A stretch of 64,000 nucleotides of DNA from the NCBI GenBank assembly GCA_947629685.1, contig CANREP010000003.1, forward strand, positions 34,109-98,108, read 5' to 3'. Numbering within the stretch: the first letter of the stretch is position 1; each line of letters starts with the position of its first letter. Below are positions 1 through 16,007 of the stretch, one piece after another. This DNA is from an uncultured Phascolarctobacterium sp. (GTDB lineage: Bacteria; Bacillota; Negativicutes; Acidaminococcales; Acidaminococcaceae). The translations under genes were made by a program, and so were the position numbers. A model generated the notes under the pieces. The model saw nothing but the letters and a program-made list of their open reading frames with translations, was not told the origin of the DNA and made no database searches.

Positions 1-244
1 CGGATGCGGGGATATGTTTGTTCCATAAATAAAAACACCAGCTTTATCTGTAATAATTAACATACTGCCCATTATATAACTGCGGCTGGATAAATGCAAG
101 CAGGCAGAATAATCATAAAGCGGTAAGATAGATTATAATTTTAAGCTTGGCATGGAAGGCTGTAAAGTAACGCAGAAACATATGAAAAAGTAATTTTAAA
201 TAGTTGTCACGGTAGTATCCTACCGCTGGCAAAAGGCGCTGTAA

Positions 245-280
245 TAAAATAAGGAGGGATGAAAATCCCTCCTTATTTTA
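245..280. terminator. Bidirectional intrinsic terminator hairpin
   Basis: Perfect inverted repeat taaaataaggagggat-gaaa-atccctccttatttta downstream of the minus-strand peptidase gene. Confidence 0.75.
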
Positions 281-326
281 CTTTATAAAGTTTTGGCATA
301 CTGACTGCGTTATAGCAGCCAGTATT

Positions 327-1463
327 TTACAGAGCGCTGTTTTGCGTCAGTTTGTCGACGATTTTATACAGCAGTTCAAAGCGGGGCGCAAGGCTGCTGA
401 TTTCACCGTATTCTCTTTCGGAATGAGCGTTGCCGCCGATGGGGCCAAGTCCGTCGATAGTGGGGATGCCGAGCGCAGCAGTAAAATTGCCGTCGCTGCC
501 GCCGCCGGTAGCAGTCCAGGCAAGGTCGATGCCAAGTCCGGCTGCGATTTCGTCTACCATATGGCATAAAGCCAGCGATTTTTCAGAAGGATTGAAAGGC
601 GGGCGTTTATAGCCTCCGTCAACTTCTACTTTGACCCGCGCGTCAAATGGATGCTGCTGGAGTTCGCGGATTTTTTGGTCGATACGCATAGCTTCTGCAA
701 CTTCAGTAATACGCACGTCCACTTCACAGACAGCTTTATCGGCTATGATATTAGCGCCGGTACCGCCGTTAACGATACCTATATTTACCGTAGTACCTTT
801 TTCTTTATCAGCTAAAGCGATGATTTCCTGCCCCCATCTGATAAATTCGTTGATAGCGCTGGCGCCTTTGTCGGGATCGACGCCGGCGTGGGCGGCAATG
901 CCGTTAAAGGTAATTGTATAAGAAGAAATTCCTTTGCGCTTATTTACCAGTGCGCCATTGGCACGGGCCGATTCCATAATAAGGACGTTAGCAGCTTTTT
1001 TAGCTTCCTGTTCAATCAGCGGGCGGGAATCGGCAGAGCCTATTTCTTCGTCGGGATTGAACAGCAGGCAGATAGAGCCTTCTTCTTTCAGATTGGCGGC
1101 AGTGCGGCAGGCAGCCAGATAGTACATATACAGCAGGCCGCATTTCATATCGCTGGCGCCGGGGCCTGTATAATGCTCGCCGACAATCTTAAAAGGACGC
1201 GCAGCAACTGTTCCGGCGGGAAAGACGGTATCCATATGGCCCAGCAGCAGCACATCATAATGGGCTGAGGGTTTATTGGTAACTTTCAGGCAGGGGCCGA
1301 CCTTACTGCCGATGTCGATGAGCTCTGTGTGCCAGCCCAGAGCAGTAAATTTTTCCTGCAGCAGCAAAGCCACCTGGCGTGTGCCTTCAGGCATTTTGCT
1401 GTGCGATTCAGTATTAACCAGTTCCTGCAGATTGTGCAGGTATTCTTCAACATTAAGCAGCAT
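327..1463 (-). CDS. M20 family metallopeptidase (glutamate carboxypeptidase/ArgE/DapE-like)
   Basis: 378 aa ORF; LLLGHMDTVFPAGT, GPGASDMKCG, NPDEEIGS motifs of M20 peptidases. Confidence 0.88.
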   Translation of the reverse strand: MLLNVEEYLHNLQELVNTESHSKMPEGTRQVALLLQEKFTALGWHTELIDIGSKVGPCLKVTNKPSAHYDVLLLGHMDTVFPAGTVAARPFKIVGEHYTGPGASDMKCGLLYMYYLAACRTAANLKEEGSICLLFNPDEEIGSADSRPLIEQEAKKAANVLIMESARANGALVNKRKGISSYTITFNGIAAHAGVDPDKGASAINEFIRWGQEIIALADKEKGTTVNIGIVNGGTGANIIADKAVCEVDVRITEVAEAMRIDQKIRELQQHPFDARVKVEVDGGYKRPPFNPSEKSLALCHMVDEIAAGLGIDLAWTATGGGSDGNFTAALGIPTIDGLGPIGGNAHSEREYGEISSLAPRFELLYKIVDKLTQNSAL

Positions 1464-1555
1464 AAATATTCCTCCTCAAAAATAACAGTATCAGCATGTA
1501 ATTATTATAGCAGTTTTCTGCAGCTGCAGCAGAGAATAAAGCAGATTTTGGAGAG

Positions 1556-7974
<6,419 letters not shown>

Positions 7975-7977
<3 letters not shown>

Positions 7978-9038
7978 ACGTTCCAGCGATATTCGTCAGT
8001 AATATCACGATGGTCATAGCCGTAAATAGCAGTCACACGATTGGATTTATCGCAGTAAATAGGAGTTAATCCGTAAACGCTGAAACCTTTGGATTTACCA
8101 ATCGAATTGTAAAAAGAGTTGCTGTGGATTTCGTAATTGGTCTGACTGTAGGCAATGCCTGCTCTTGTGCCGCGGCTGCCAATCGGTGCTTCATAACGGA
8201 TGCCGTAATTTTTCAGATCATGGCTGGAAAGCATTCCGTTAACGATGATTTTATCGCCGTTTTTGCCGGGATTATTAATTTCCGTGTTGAAGCCGTAACG
8301 ATAACGTCCGCTATAGTAACTGCCGCCGTTATCGGTGAAAATATAGTTGTTCCATACCGGGCGTTTTTCAACTTCGATAGCGACGCCGGTAGTTCCTGGC
8401 TGAGAACCAGGGCTGAGAACGGCGCGTGCCATTACACCGGGCAGGTCGTTTAAATTATTTAGTGCGCTTTCCAGCTTTTTATCCGTCATGATTTCGCCGG
8501 GACGCAGGTAATTGATGTAGTTTGCCAGGACGCTGTCGGCAACGTCGGAATTATTTTGTACAATATCTACTTTGTCATAATGAGCAAGATAGATTTTTAC
8601 TTCCAGCTCGCCGTCTTTGATTTCCTGCGGCGGAATTACGGCTTGTGGAACCGTATAGCCATAGGCTTTGCAATAAGCCGTTATCTCCTGAACCAGTACT
8701 TGCAGCTCGTTGACTTTGACGCTGCGATTGGTGTATTTGTCCAAGATGGATTGAAGCCTGCCGGTTTTATCAGGAACGGGCTCGCCAGTCAAGTTTATTT
8801 TTTTGATAAAAAAAGCAGGAGACTGTTCTGTTCCTGTATTGCCAGGACGGTAAACTTTGCCGACTTGGTCTTCGTTATCAACTATTACTTCCTGCTGACC
8901 TGTACGGTTATATGGATGTACAGTTACCGCGTCTTTATCAAAAGTAGGTAATGGCGACTCTGCCAAAACATGGCCAGTGAATATCATACTCATAATAAAA
9001 GCGATGCCAATTTGTTTTTTCATCATAACTCCTCCCAT
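7975..9038 (-). pseudogene. Truncated ShlB/FhaC/HecB-family two-partner secretion transporter (TpsB)
   Basis: Signal peptide MKKQIGIAFIMSMIFTGHVLA, POTRA region and early barrel to YGYDHRDITDEYRWN; after that the ORF reads the adhesin gene out of frame (CLVLQIYMNTLLELPANK...). Confidence 0.8.
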
Positions 9039-9786
9039 AAATTTTTATACTAAGAAAATTTCAAAAATATAATGCAGAAAATATAAATATGAAATTTGTA
9101 TACATGTATTATGAATTATATTTTTGCTATATTCTGAAAATTTACGAAATACCATTGAGATTATTTTAGTTCATTTATAGAGAATAGAGATAAAATATAC
9201 TTTAGTATAGAACAAGTGGATTTTAAATATAGTTAATCTTTGATGTAAATATACCTGTAAAACAATTATAAAATTCTTACGAAAAGATAAAAATAAAATA
9301 AAGTTGCCTATACAAATTCTAACATGTAATAATAATTCGGTCAAACAAATGTGCCCTTATGTAAAAAAATATAATTTGTGATATTTTTTGTTCAAAATGA
9401 TACTTTTTTAAGATTGTTATATACAAGAAAGTAAAATGAAAGGATCATAATAAAGTGCAGATAGAATAGAGGATATAGGGGGAATATTAGGTAAAGAAAT
9501 AATGTAGAATATTTCTAAAATAGTAAAGGAGATTTTGTATTAGTGACTTTTGTATAACAATATAATGTATAAATTAACTTAAGAATATAGTTTATTAGGC
9601 TATATTATATATGTAGATTTGATTACAGGTACTTTAATTAAGATATATAATTTTAGAAATTAAGATAGTATAGGATAATACAGAGAATAAATTGTTAATT
9701 AAACTGCGTTGTGATATAATTTTAGCGTTAATAAAAATGCAGCTATATGTTTTTAAAATGCACCTTTTGAACGGGAGGAAAGATAA

Positions 9787-10650
9787 TTGATCGCCTTAAA
9801 AAACGGTGACGGGATAAAATGGCCGTATGGCAAACGTATTGCCGTACTGCTGACTTTTGATTTTGACGCTGAATATCTGCGCTATTCTGTGACCGGGCAG
9901 GATACGCTGGGGTTTTCTGATATCTCGCGCGGTCAGTATGGCCCGCATGAGGGGCTGCAGCGCTGCCTGGATATGCTGCAGCGGCAAGGTATTAAGACGA
10001 CGTTTTTTGTACCCGGCATTGTAGCCGAAAAATATCCTGCCGAAGTGCAAAAAATTGCTGCGCAGGGGCATGAGCTTGCTTATCACGGGTATAGCCATGA
10101 CGCGCGCCTCGGCATACCGAAAGCAGAAGAAGAAGCTAACATGGCTAAAGCAGAAAGCATTTTAGAAGCTGTCAGCGGCAGGAAGGTTATCGGGCACCGT
10201 GCGCCGCTGGACGCAATGCAGACTTATGCCGTAGAGCTGATGCAAAAGCGCGGCTATTTATACAGCTCGACTTTAAAAGACTGCGACTGGGCGTATATCC
10301 ATGCAGGCGGGCGTCATGTCGTAGAATTGCCTACGGAGCCTGGCTTCGATGATTTTTCCTTTTTCTATTTTTCTTATGCGGATGCTCATCCGATTACCTG
10401 CTGTTATCCGGCAAGTTATGTTTACAATATGTGGAAGGATGCTTTTGACGAGCTGGCCAATGAGGGCGACAAGATTATGTGCCTGAAACTGCATCCGCAG
10501 CTTATCGGACGTTCCAGCCGTATCCGTATGCTGGAGCAGCTCATCCTCTATATGCGCCAGAACGGGGCGTGGATTGCCAGCTGTGAGGAAGTTGCCCGTT
10601 ATGTGCTGGCATACAACGGAAGGGAGGCTGACTTTGATGCTTTGGCCTGA
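9787..10650 (+). CDS. Polysaccharide deacetylase-family hydrolase (allantoinase PuuE/cyclic imidase/PgdA-like)
   Basis: 287 aa; LLTFDFDAEYL, GIKTTFFVPGIVAEKYP, GHELAYHGYSHD, GHRAP. Confidence 0.85.
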   Translation: MIALKNGDGIKWPYGKRIAVLLTFDFDAEYLRYSVTGQDTLGFSDISRGQYGPHEGLQRCLDMLQRQGIKTTFFVPGIVAEKYPAEVQKIAAQGHELAYHGYSHDARLGIPKAEEEANMAKAESILEAVSGRKVIGHRAPLDAMQTYAVELMQKRGYLYSSTLKDCDWAYIHAGGRHVVELPTEPGFDDFSFFYFSYADAHPITCCYPASYVYNMWKDAFDELANEGDKIMCLKLHPQLIGRSSRIRMLEQLILYMRQNGAWIASCEEVARYVLAYNGREADFDALA

Positions 10651-11458
10651 TCATAAGCGTATGGCGCTTATGCTTTCCTTTGATATTGATGCTGAAACCT
10701 TATGGCTGACGCGTAACGAGATCAACAAAGATCATCCGTCGAATTTAAGCCGCGGCCTGTATGCTGTCAAGCAAGGTATCCCGCGCCTTTTGCGGATGCT
10801 GGAGGAAGAACGCCAGCAGGCGACATTTTTTACTACTGCCTATACTGCGGAAATCCACCCGGAGGTAATTAAATGTATTGCTTCCTGCGGACATGAAATT
10901 GCTTATCACGGCTATCTGCATGAGGTTTACGATACTTATGAGCAGGAAAACGCCCTGATGGAAAAAGCGGAAAACATTATCCGGGGTATTACCGGCAAAC
11001 GTCCTGTCGGCAACCGTGCGCCGGACGGTTATGTATATGATTTTCATTTGCAGCTCTGGCTTGACAGGGGCTATATTTACTCGTCTAACTGGCGTAATAA
11101 CGACGGGCCTTTCCTGCATAAAATTAACGGAAAAACAGTGCCTGTCGTGGAACTGCCTAAAGACGGCATCGTAGATGACACCAGCTACGATATGTACACT
11201 ATCCAGGCGCCGGAACATCACTATCTGCGCAGCGGCCGTGAGATGACAGAAATCTGGATGGAAGAATTTGCCGGACTGGCAGATGAGGGCCGCATGATGA
11301 ATTTTGTTATGCATCCGCAGTTTATCGGCCGTCCAGGTTATGTGCGCGCTCTGCGCGATTTTATCCGTTATGCCAAAGATAATGGGGCGTGGCTCTGTAC
11401 TGACGAGCAGGCGGCCCGGTGGGTGTTGGCACAGAACGGTTTTACAGAGTTTGCTTAA
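10637..11458 (+). CDS. Second polysaccharide deacetylase-family hydrolase
   Basis: In-frame ATG at 10637 overlaps the previous gene; LSFDIDAETLW, QATFFTTAYTAEIHPE, GHEIAYHGYLHE, GNRAPDG. Confidence 0.85.
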   Translation: MLWPDHKRMALMLSFDIDAETLWLTRNEINKDHPSNLSRGLYAVKQGIPRLLRMLEEERQQATFFTTAYTAEIHPEVIKCIASCGHEIAYHGYLHEVYDTYEQENALMEKAENIIRGITGKRPVGNRAPDGYVYDFHLQLWLDRGYIYSSNWRNNDGPFLHKINGKTVPVVELPKDGIVDDTSYDMYTIQAPEHHYLRSGREMTEIWMEEFAGLADEGRMMNFVMHPQFIGRPGYVRALRDFIRYAKDNGAWLCTDEQAARWVLAQNGFTEFA

Positions 11459-11501
11459 TGGCGCAAGCCGTTGCGAAATAAAAATGAGAGGGGTTAAAAC
11501 A

Positions 11502-12338
11502 ATGTTTATCAAAAAATTTACCAAGAAGCTGCTGGTATTAGGCGCTTTGGCAATGTTTGCGCTTGCTGCAGCAGGCTGCGGCGGCAGTGACAAGGCCGCT
11601 GCTCCGAAAGAAGCTGCTAACGGCAAGCTGATTATTGCTATCAATGCTACTTTCCCGCCTTTTGAATCTGTCAAGGAGGGAACCCATGATTATGTAGGCA
11701 TCGATATCGACATGGCGCGTTATATCGGCAAAAAACTGGGCAAAGAGGTTACTTTTACCGATATGAAATTTGCATCCCTGGTTCCTACGCTGCAAAGCGG
11801 ACGTGCCGACATGATCGTGTCTGCTATCAGCCCCACTGATGAGCGGAAGAAAGTGCTTGCTTTTACCAATCCTTACTATTATCCGATGAAGGCGATTATT
11901 TGTCAGAAAAACGCCGGTTACGACAGTTTCGACAAACTGAAAGGCAAAAAAGCCGGCGCTTCCATGGGTACCACTTATGTGCAGGAGCTGAAAGATGCCG
12001 GCGGTATCGACGTTGTGGAACTGGACAATACGCCGCTGGTTGTGCAGGACATCTTAAACGGACGCTTGGCTGCAGGTTTGTTTGACGCCGCGCAGGCAGC
12101 TGTTTTTGTCAGCCAGAATGATAAGCTGGAAATGCATACGCTGAACCTGCCTATCGTTTATGCAGATACTTTCGCTATCGCCCTGCCGAAAGATTCTAAA
12201 GACGTTGAAAAGATTAACGGTATTTTAAAGGAAATGCAGGCAAACGGTGAAATGCATAAGATTTTGGCCAAACATCTTGGCGAAACAGCAACCAAGCAGT
12301 ATGAAGAAGTTGTTGCCAAACTTGACATAGCAAAATAA
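11502..12338 (+). CDS. Amino-acid-type ABC transporter substrate-binding lipoprotein (SBP family 3)
   Basis: Lipobox LAAAGCGG; NATFPPFESVKEG, GIDIDMARYIGKKLGKEVTF; start chosen after agaggggtt RBS. Confidence 0.92.
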   Translation: MFIKKFTKKLLVLGALAMFALAAAGCGGSDKAAAPKEAANGKLIIAINATFPPFESVKEGTHDYVGIDIDMARYIGKKLGKEVTFTDMKFASLVPTLQSGRADMIVSAISPTDERKKVLAFTNPYYYPMKAIICQKNAGYDSFDKLKGKKAGASMGTTYVQELKDAGGIDVVELDNTPLVVQDILNGRLAAGLFDAAQAAVFVSQNDKLEMHTLNLPIVYADTFAIALPKDSKDVEKINGILKEMQANGEMHKILAKHLGETATKQYEEVVAKLDIAK

Positions 12339-12344
12339 TTATAA

Positions 12345-12370
12345 CCCGGCAGCACGTTGGTGTTGCCGGG
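12345..12370 (+). terminator. Intercistronic hairpin (possible attenuator or mRNA stabiliser)
   Basis: cccggca...tgccggg followed by a short cttt tract between the binding protein and the permease. Confidence 0.5.
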
Positions 12371-12394
12371 CTTTAAATTAAAGGAGTACAGTTC

Positions 12395-13051
12395 ATGCTT
12401 GATTTTTCAGTTTTAGATCCGTATCTGCCGCTTTTGGCTTCCGCAGTATGGATTACGATTAAATTTACTTTTTTCTCTACCCTTATCGGTTTTTTGGGCG
12501 GTTTTATCCTTGCCCTGGTAACGCTTTCCCATAACAGGGTATTTTCCTTTCTGGCGAAAGCCTATATTTCTATCTTCCGCGGCACGCCCCTTTTGGTGCA
12601 GCTTATGCTGATTTATTTTGCTACGCCGCAGCTGACTGGGTACACGATCAGTGCGCTTGAAGCAGGTGTTCTTTCCTTTGGCCTGAACTCTGCCGCTTAT
12701 ATTTCCGAAGCGCTGCGTGGCGGCATCCTGTCTGTAGACCGTGGGCAGTGGGAAGCGTCCATGTCTTTGGGCGTGCCTACGCATCGCTTCATCTTGGATA
12801 TTATCCTGCCGCAGGCTATCAAAAACGCTTTGCCGTCGCTGGTGAATGAAAGCATCATGCTGCTGAAAGATTCCAGCCTGGTTTCCGTTATCGGCGTTGC
12901 CGATACCCTGCGCTGGGCAGACTTAATCCAGGCTAAGACTTTTCGCGCTTTTGAAGCCTTTATCGTTGCGGCTGCGGTTTATTATGTGCTGGTAATGCTG
13001 CTCAATCTGCTGGGCGCTTATCTGGAAAGGAAGGTGCGCGTAAGTGATTAA
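12395..13051 (+). CDS. Amino-acid-type ABC transporter permease (HisM/GlnP family)
   Basis: 218 aa; FRGTPLLVQLMLIYF, AAYISEALRGGILSVDRGQWEASMSLG, LPQAIKNALPSLVNESIMLLKDSSLVSVIGVADTLR. Confidence 0.94.
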   Translation: MLDFSVLDPYLPLLASAVWITIKFTFFSTLIGFLGGFILALVTLSHNRVFSFLAKAYISIFRGTPLLVQLMLIYFATPQLTGYTISALEAGVLSFGLNSAAYISEALRGGILSVDRGQWEASMSLGVPTHRFILDIILPQAIKNALPSLVNESIMLLKDSSLVSVIGVADTLRWADLIQAKTFRAFEAFIVAAAVYYVLVMLLNLLGAYLERKVRVSD

Positions 13052-13769
13052 GGTTGAACATCTGGCTAAAAGCTTCGGCAACTTACAGGTTTTAAAGGAT
13101 ATTTCGCTTACAATCAATAAAGGCGAAGTAGTGACCATCATCGGTCCTTCCGGCAGCGGCAAATCGACGCTCCTGCGCTGCCTGAATCTTTTGGAACGGC
13201 CGGACAGCGGCAAAATCTTCTTTGACGGTACGGATATTTTAGGCGGTAAAGTAAAAATTGAAGACATCCGTAAAAATGCCTGCATGGTTTTCCAGCATTT
13301 TAATTTGTTTGCCAATATGACGGCGCTGCAAAATGTGGCTTATGCTCCGCGTGTAGTGAACGGACTGCATCGCGCCGATGCCGAAGCTAAGGCTTTGAAG
13401 CTGCTGCAGATGGTAGGGCTGGGCGATAAGGCAGGCCAGTATCCCAGCAGACTTTCCGGCGGGCAGAAGCAGCGGGTGGCCATTGCCCGCGCTATGGCTA
13501 TGGAGCCGAAAGTATTGCTGTTGGATGAGCCTACTTCTGCCCTCGACCCGGAAATGGTCAAGGAAGTACTGGATGTTATCAAAGGACTGGCCAATACCGG
13601 CATCACCATGGTCCTGGTAACGCATGAAATGGGCTTTGCCCGCGATGTCTCCGACGTTATTCATTTTATGGATGAAGGCTATTTAATAGAAAGCAATACG
13701 CCGCAAGAATTTTTTGCGCATCCGCAGACAGAACGCGCCCGTAAATTCTTGTCGACTATTTTAGCCTGA
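13044..13769 (+). CDS. Amino-acid-type ABC transporter ATP-binding protein (GlnQ-like)
   Basis: Walker [44 protein letters not shown]. Confidence 0.96.
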   Translation: MIKVEHLAKSFGNLQVLKDISLTINKGEVVTIIGPSGSGKSTLLRCLNLLERPDSGKIFFDGTDILGGKVKIEDIRKNACMVFQHFNLFANMTALQNVAYAPRVVNGLHRADAEAKALKLLQMVGLGDKAGQYPSRLSGGQKQRVAIARAMAMEPKVLLLDEPTSALDPEMVKEVLDVIKGLANTGITMVLVTHEMGFARDVSDVIHFMDEGYLIESNTPQEFFAHPQTERARKFLSTILA

Positions 13770-13777
13770 GGCGCATT

Positions 13778-14497
13778 ATGAGGATTATGATTATCAATCC
13801 CGATTACGGGGTAACGCAAGAAGAAATTGATGTACGCCTGCGCATTTTGCAACAGTACGCCGCGCCCAATACGGAGCTTGCTATGGTCTGCCTGCAAGAT
13901 TCGCGGGTAGAGATAAATTCTGCACTGGATGTAGCGTTGGCAGGGCCAGAAATCGTCAAGCTGGCGGTACAGGCGGAGAGTGATGGCTTTGACGCCGTTG
14001 TATTGTACTGTTTCAGCGACCCTGCTATAGATGCCTGCCGTGAAGCGTTGCGGATTCCCGTTATCGGCGGCGCGCAGGCAGCGTGTCTGTCCGCACTGCA
14101 TATCTGCCGCAGTTTTGGCGTAATCTTGGCAGACGCAGTGCGTTTGCCGGAGAAAAAGCTGTTTTTATGTACGTTGGGCGTGGATTCGTCCCGCATCGGT
14201 GTAATCGCAGCTGTTGATTTGAACGGTATTTCCATCTGGCAGGATAGAGATACTGCTTTACAAAAACTTGTTGCCTGCGGACAGCAGATGATTGACAAGC
14301 AGCATACAGAAGCCATTGTATTGGGCTGTCTTTCGTTTTTAGGCATGGCGAGGCCGCTGAGCGAGATTTTGGGCATTCCTGTTATCGACCCTGCCGTGTG
14401 CGCCGTTACTACGGCTGAAAGTATAGTGCGTCAGCGGCTTATAACGAGCAAGGTAAGTTATCCTTTGTTGAGTGCAATGGCAAAGACTTCACTGTGA
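13778..14497 (+). CDS. Asp/Glu/hydantoin racemase family protein
   Basis: MRIMIINPDYG, VVLYCFSDPAIDACREALRIPVIGGAQAA, EAIVLGCLSFLGM...IPVIDPAVCAV; paired Cys residues typical of the superfamily. Confidence 0.85.
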   Translation: MRIMIINPDYGVTQEEIDVRLRILQQYAAPNTELAMVCLQDSRVEINSALDVALAGPEIVKLAVQAESDGFDAVVLYCFSDPAIDACREALRIPVIGGAQAACLSALHICRSFGVILADAVRLPEKKLFLCTLGVDSSRIGVIAAVDLNGISIWQDRDTALQKLVACGQQMIDKQHTEAIVLGCLSFLGMARPLSEILGIPVIDPAVCAVTTAESIVRQRLITSKVSYPLLSAMAKTSL

Positions 14498-14650
14498 CGG
14501 AAGCATAAAAGTTTTTCTGCTCATAATATTTGTCAGAGAAACTTATTTAATGTAGGAAAATTATAAAATAATCTTTTCCATATATCAATCTACCCTGAAA
14601 ATTGATATGTACCCTCTTTACTGGACAAAACAAGTAATGAGGGTATTTTT

Positions 14651-14941
14651 ATGCGTTACAGTTATGAGTACAAATTGAAATGTATCGAGATGTACAGAAA
14701 GGGTAAATGGGCAGAAACACCAGATGGTGTTAACCAGGACAGATTTAGACATAACATACGCCAAGGGGTAAGAATGGAAGAACATTACGGAGTGGAAGTT
14801 CTGAAACATAAAAAATTTAATAAAATTTGGACCGCAGAAGAAAAATATGAACTGGTTGCCAGGGTTATTGCCGGAAACACAAAGACAGAAGTGGCATTAA
14901 ATGCCGGTATAAATCCCGGAATGTTATATCAATTGTATTAA
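14651..14941 (+). pseudogene. Truncated IS3-type OrfA / helix-turn-helix transposase fragment
   Basis: MRYSYEYKLKCIEMYRKGKWAETPDGV...WTAEEKYELVARVIAGNTKTEVALNAGI; ends abruptly, no OrfB follows; tgtaccctctttactgg just upstream could be an IS end. Confidence 0.65.
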
Positions 14942-15261
14942 ATCATTTTATTGGGCAGAGAACGGCCTGTACCGTATAATAGGCAGCGATTTTTTCTGGT
15001 ATGTACATAATTGTAGAGCCTTTCTAATAATTATTGTAATAAAACTACATTCAAAAGTTTGAAACGTAAATTATTACAATATTATTATAATAATATTTTC
15101 AAGTATTAAAGAACATGATAGTGAAAAAGAATAGTAAGAACAGAGATGTGTAAAAATCTTACCTATAATATAAAACCGCAAGGCATATTAAAAGAAAAGC
15201 CTTACGGTAATTTTTTATTGCTGTGTTCGCGTTATTTTTTTGTTATTGTCCACCTAGACAT

Positions 15262-15296
15262 AAAAAAAGAGCTTTCAGGAAAATTCCTGAAAGCTC
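15262..15296 (-). terminator. Intrinsic terminator of the minus-strand tRNA unit
   Basis: gagctttcaggaa-aa-ttcctgaaagctc perfect hairpin followed on the minus strand by a T-run (taaaaaaa on plus). Confidence 0.8.
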
Positions 15297-15310
15297 AGAA
15301 CCTTTGATGG

Positions 15311-15402
15311 TGGCGGAGTGGGTGGGATTCGAACCCACGCACGGGGTAAACCGTCTAACGATTTAGCAAACCGTCCTCTTCAGCCAGCTTGAGTACCACT
15401 CC
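15311..15402 (-). tRNA. tRNA-Ser (anticodon GCT)
   Basis: Minus strand GGAGTGGTACTCAAGC...GGACGGTTTGCTAAATC...GGTTCGAATCCCACCCACTCCGCCA; 7-bp acceptor stem, long variable arm, encoded CCA. Confidence 0.95.
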
Positions 15403-15466
15403 GTAAGACTACTTGTTTATTATAGCTGATATTTTTTGTTTTGGCAACTGTTATTTGTAAAATTTT

Positions 15467-15554
15467 TGGCGGAGAGGGTGGGATTCGAACCCACGGAGGC
15501 TTGCACCTCGCTAGTTTTCAAGACTAGAGCCTTCAACCACTCGGCCACCTCTCC
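15467..15554 (-). tRNA. tRNA-Ser (anticodon TGA)
   Basis: Minus strand GGAGAGGTGGCCGAGTGG...CTCTAGTCTTGAAAACTAG...GGTTCGAATCCCACCCTCTCCGCCA; encoded CCA. Confidence 0.96.
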
Positions 15555-15787
15555 ATTAGAAATTTATTATATAATAAAATAAAATATCAGTCAATGAATT
15601 TATGCTTTTATGTAAGCAGCAAGTTTTTGGTAGCAAGAAAAAAGTAACAATTTTTTACGGACTGATTAGTCAGAGATAAGGAGGATAAACAAGATATACA
15701 CATGAAAAGTTGCGCATCCTCCCATAAATACTATATTTTGTTAACATGAAGAAAGTTTTCAGAATTTTTTGATGATGAATTATTTGC

Positions 15788-15816
15788 TTGCTTTTTGAAA
15801 AATGACGAGTTATAAT
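15788..15816 (+). promoter_or_regulatory. Putative sigma70 promoter for the first SLH-porin gene
   Basis: TTGCTT-N17-TATAAT; would give a long 5' UTR containing the 28-nt conserved motif. Confidence 0.55.
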
Positions 15817-15905
15817 ATGACTGTAAAATAACTCGCAAAAATATCTATTTTACACATTTCTTGGTTTATAGGATTTCTTGACAAGGATATGAAGCTGGCA
15901 GAACA

Positions 15906-15933
15906 GTAGAGGAAACAAGGCAACTCTTACAGG
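15906..15933 (+). promoter_or_regulatory. Conserved 5'-UTR motif, copy 1
   Basis: gtagaggaaacaaggcaactcttacagg; 26/28 identity to 17614-17641, each about 75 nt before the start codon. Confidence 0.6.
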
Positions 15934-16007
15934 CTTTTGCGGGCGGGACTTCTTTGGCAGGAGATTTTATAAAAATAAATATCTCTATCCAAGAGGAGGA
16001 AATTGAC

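Noticed and set aside
10745-11674. 309-aa minus-strand ORF antisense to the second hydrolase and ABC binding protein
   Set aside because: Shadow ORF; plus-strand proteins have clear family motifs and the antisense product shows none.
15311-15554. tRNA pair considered as an integrative-element att site
   Set aside because: No integrase gene or duplicated tRNA 3' end seen in the window.
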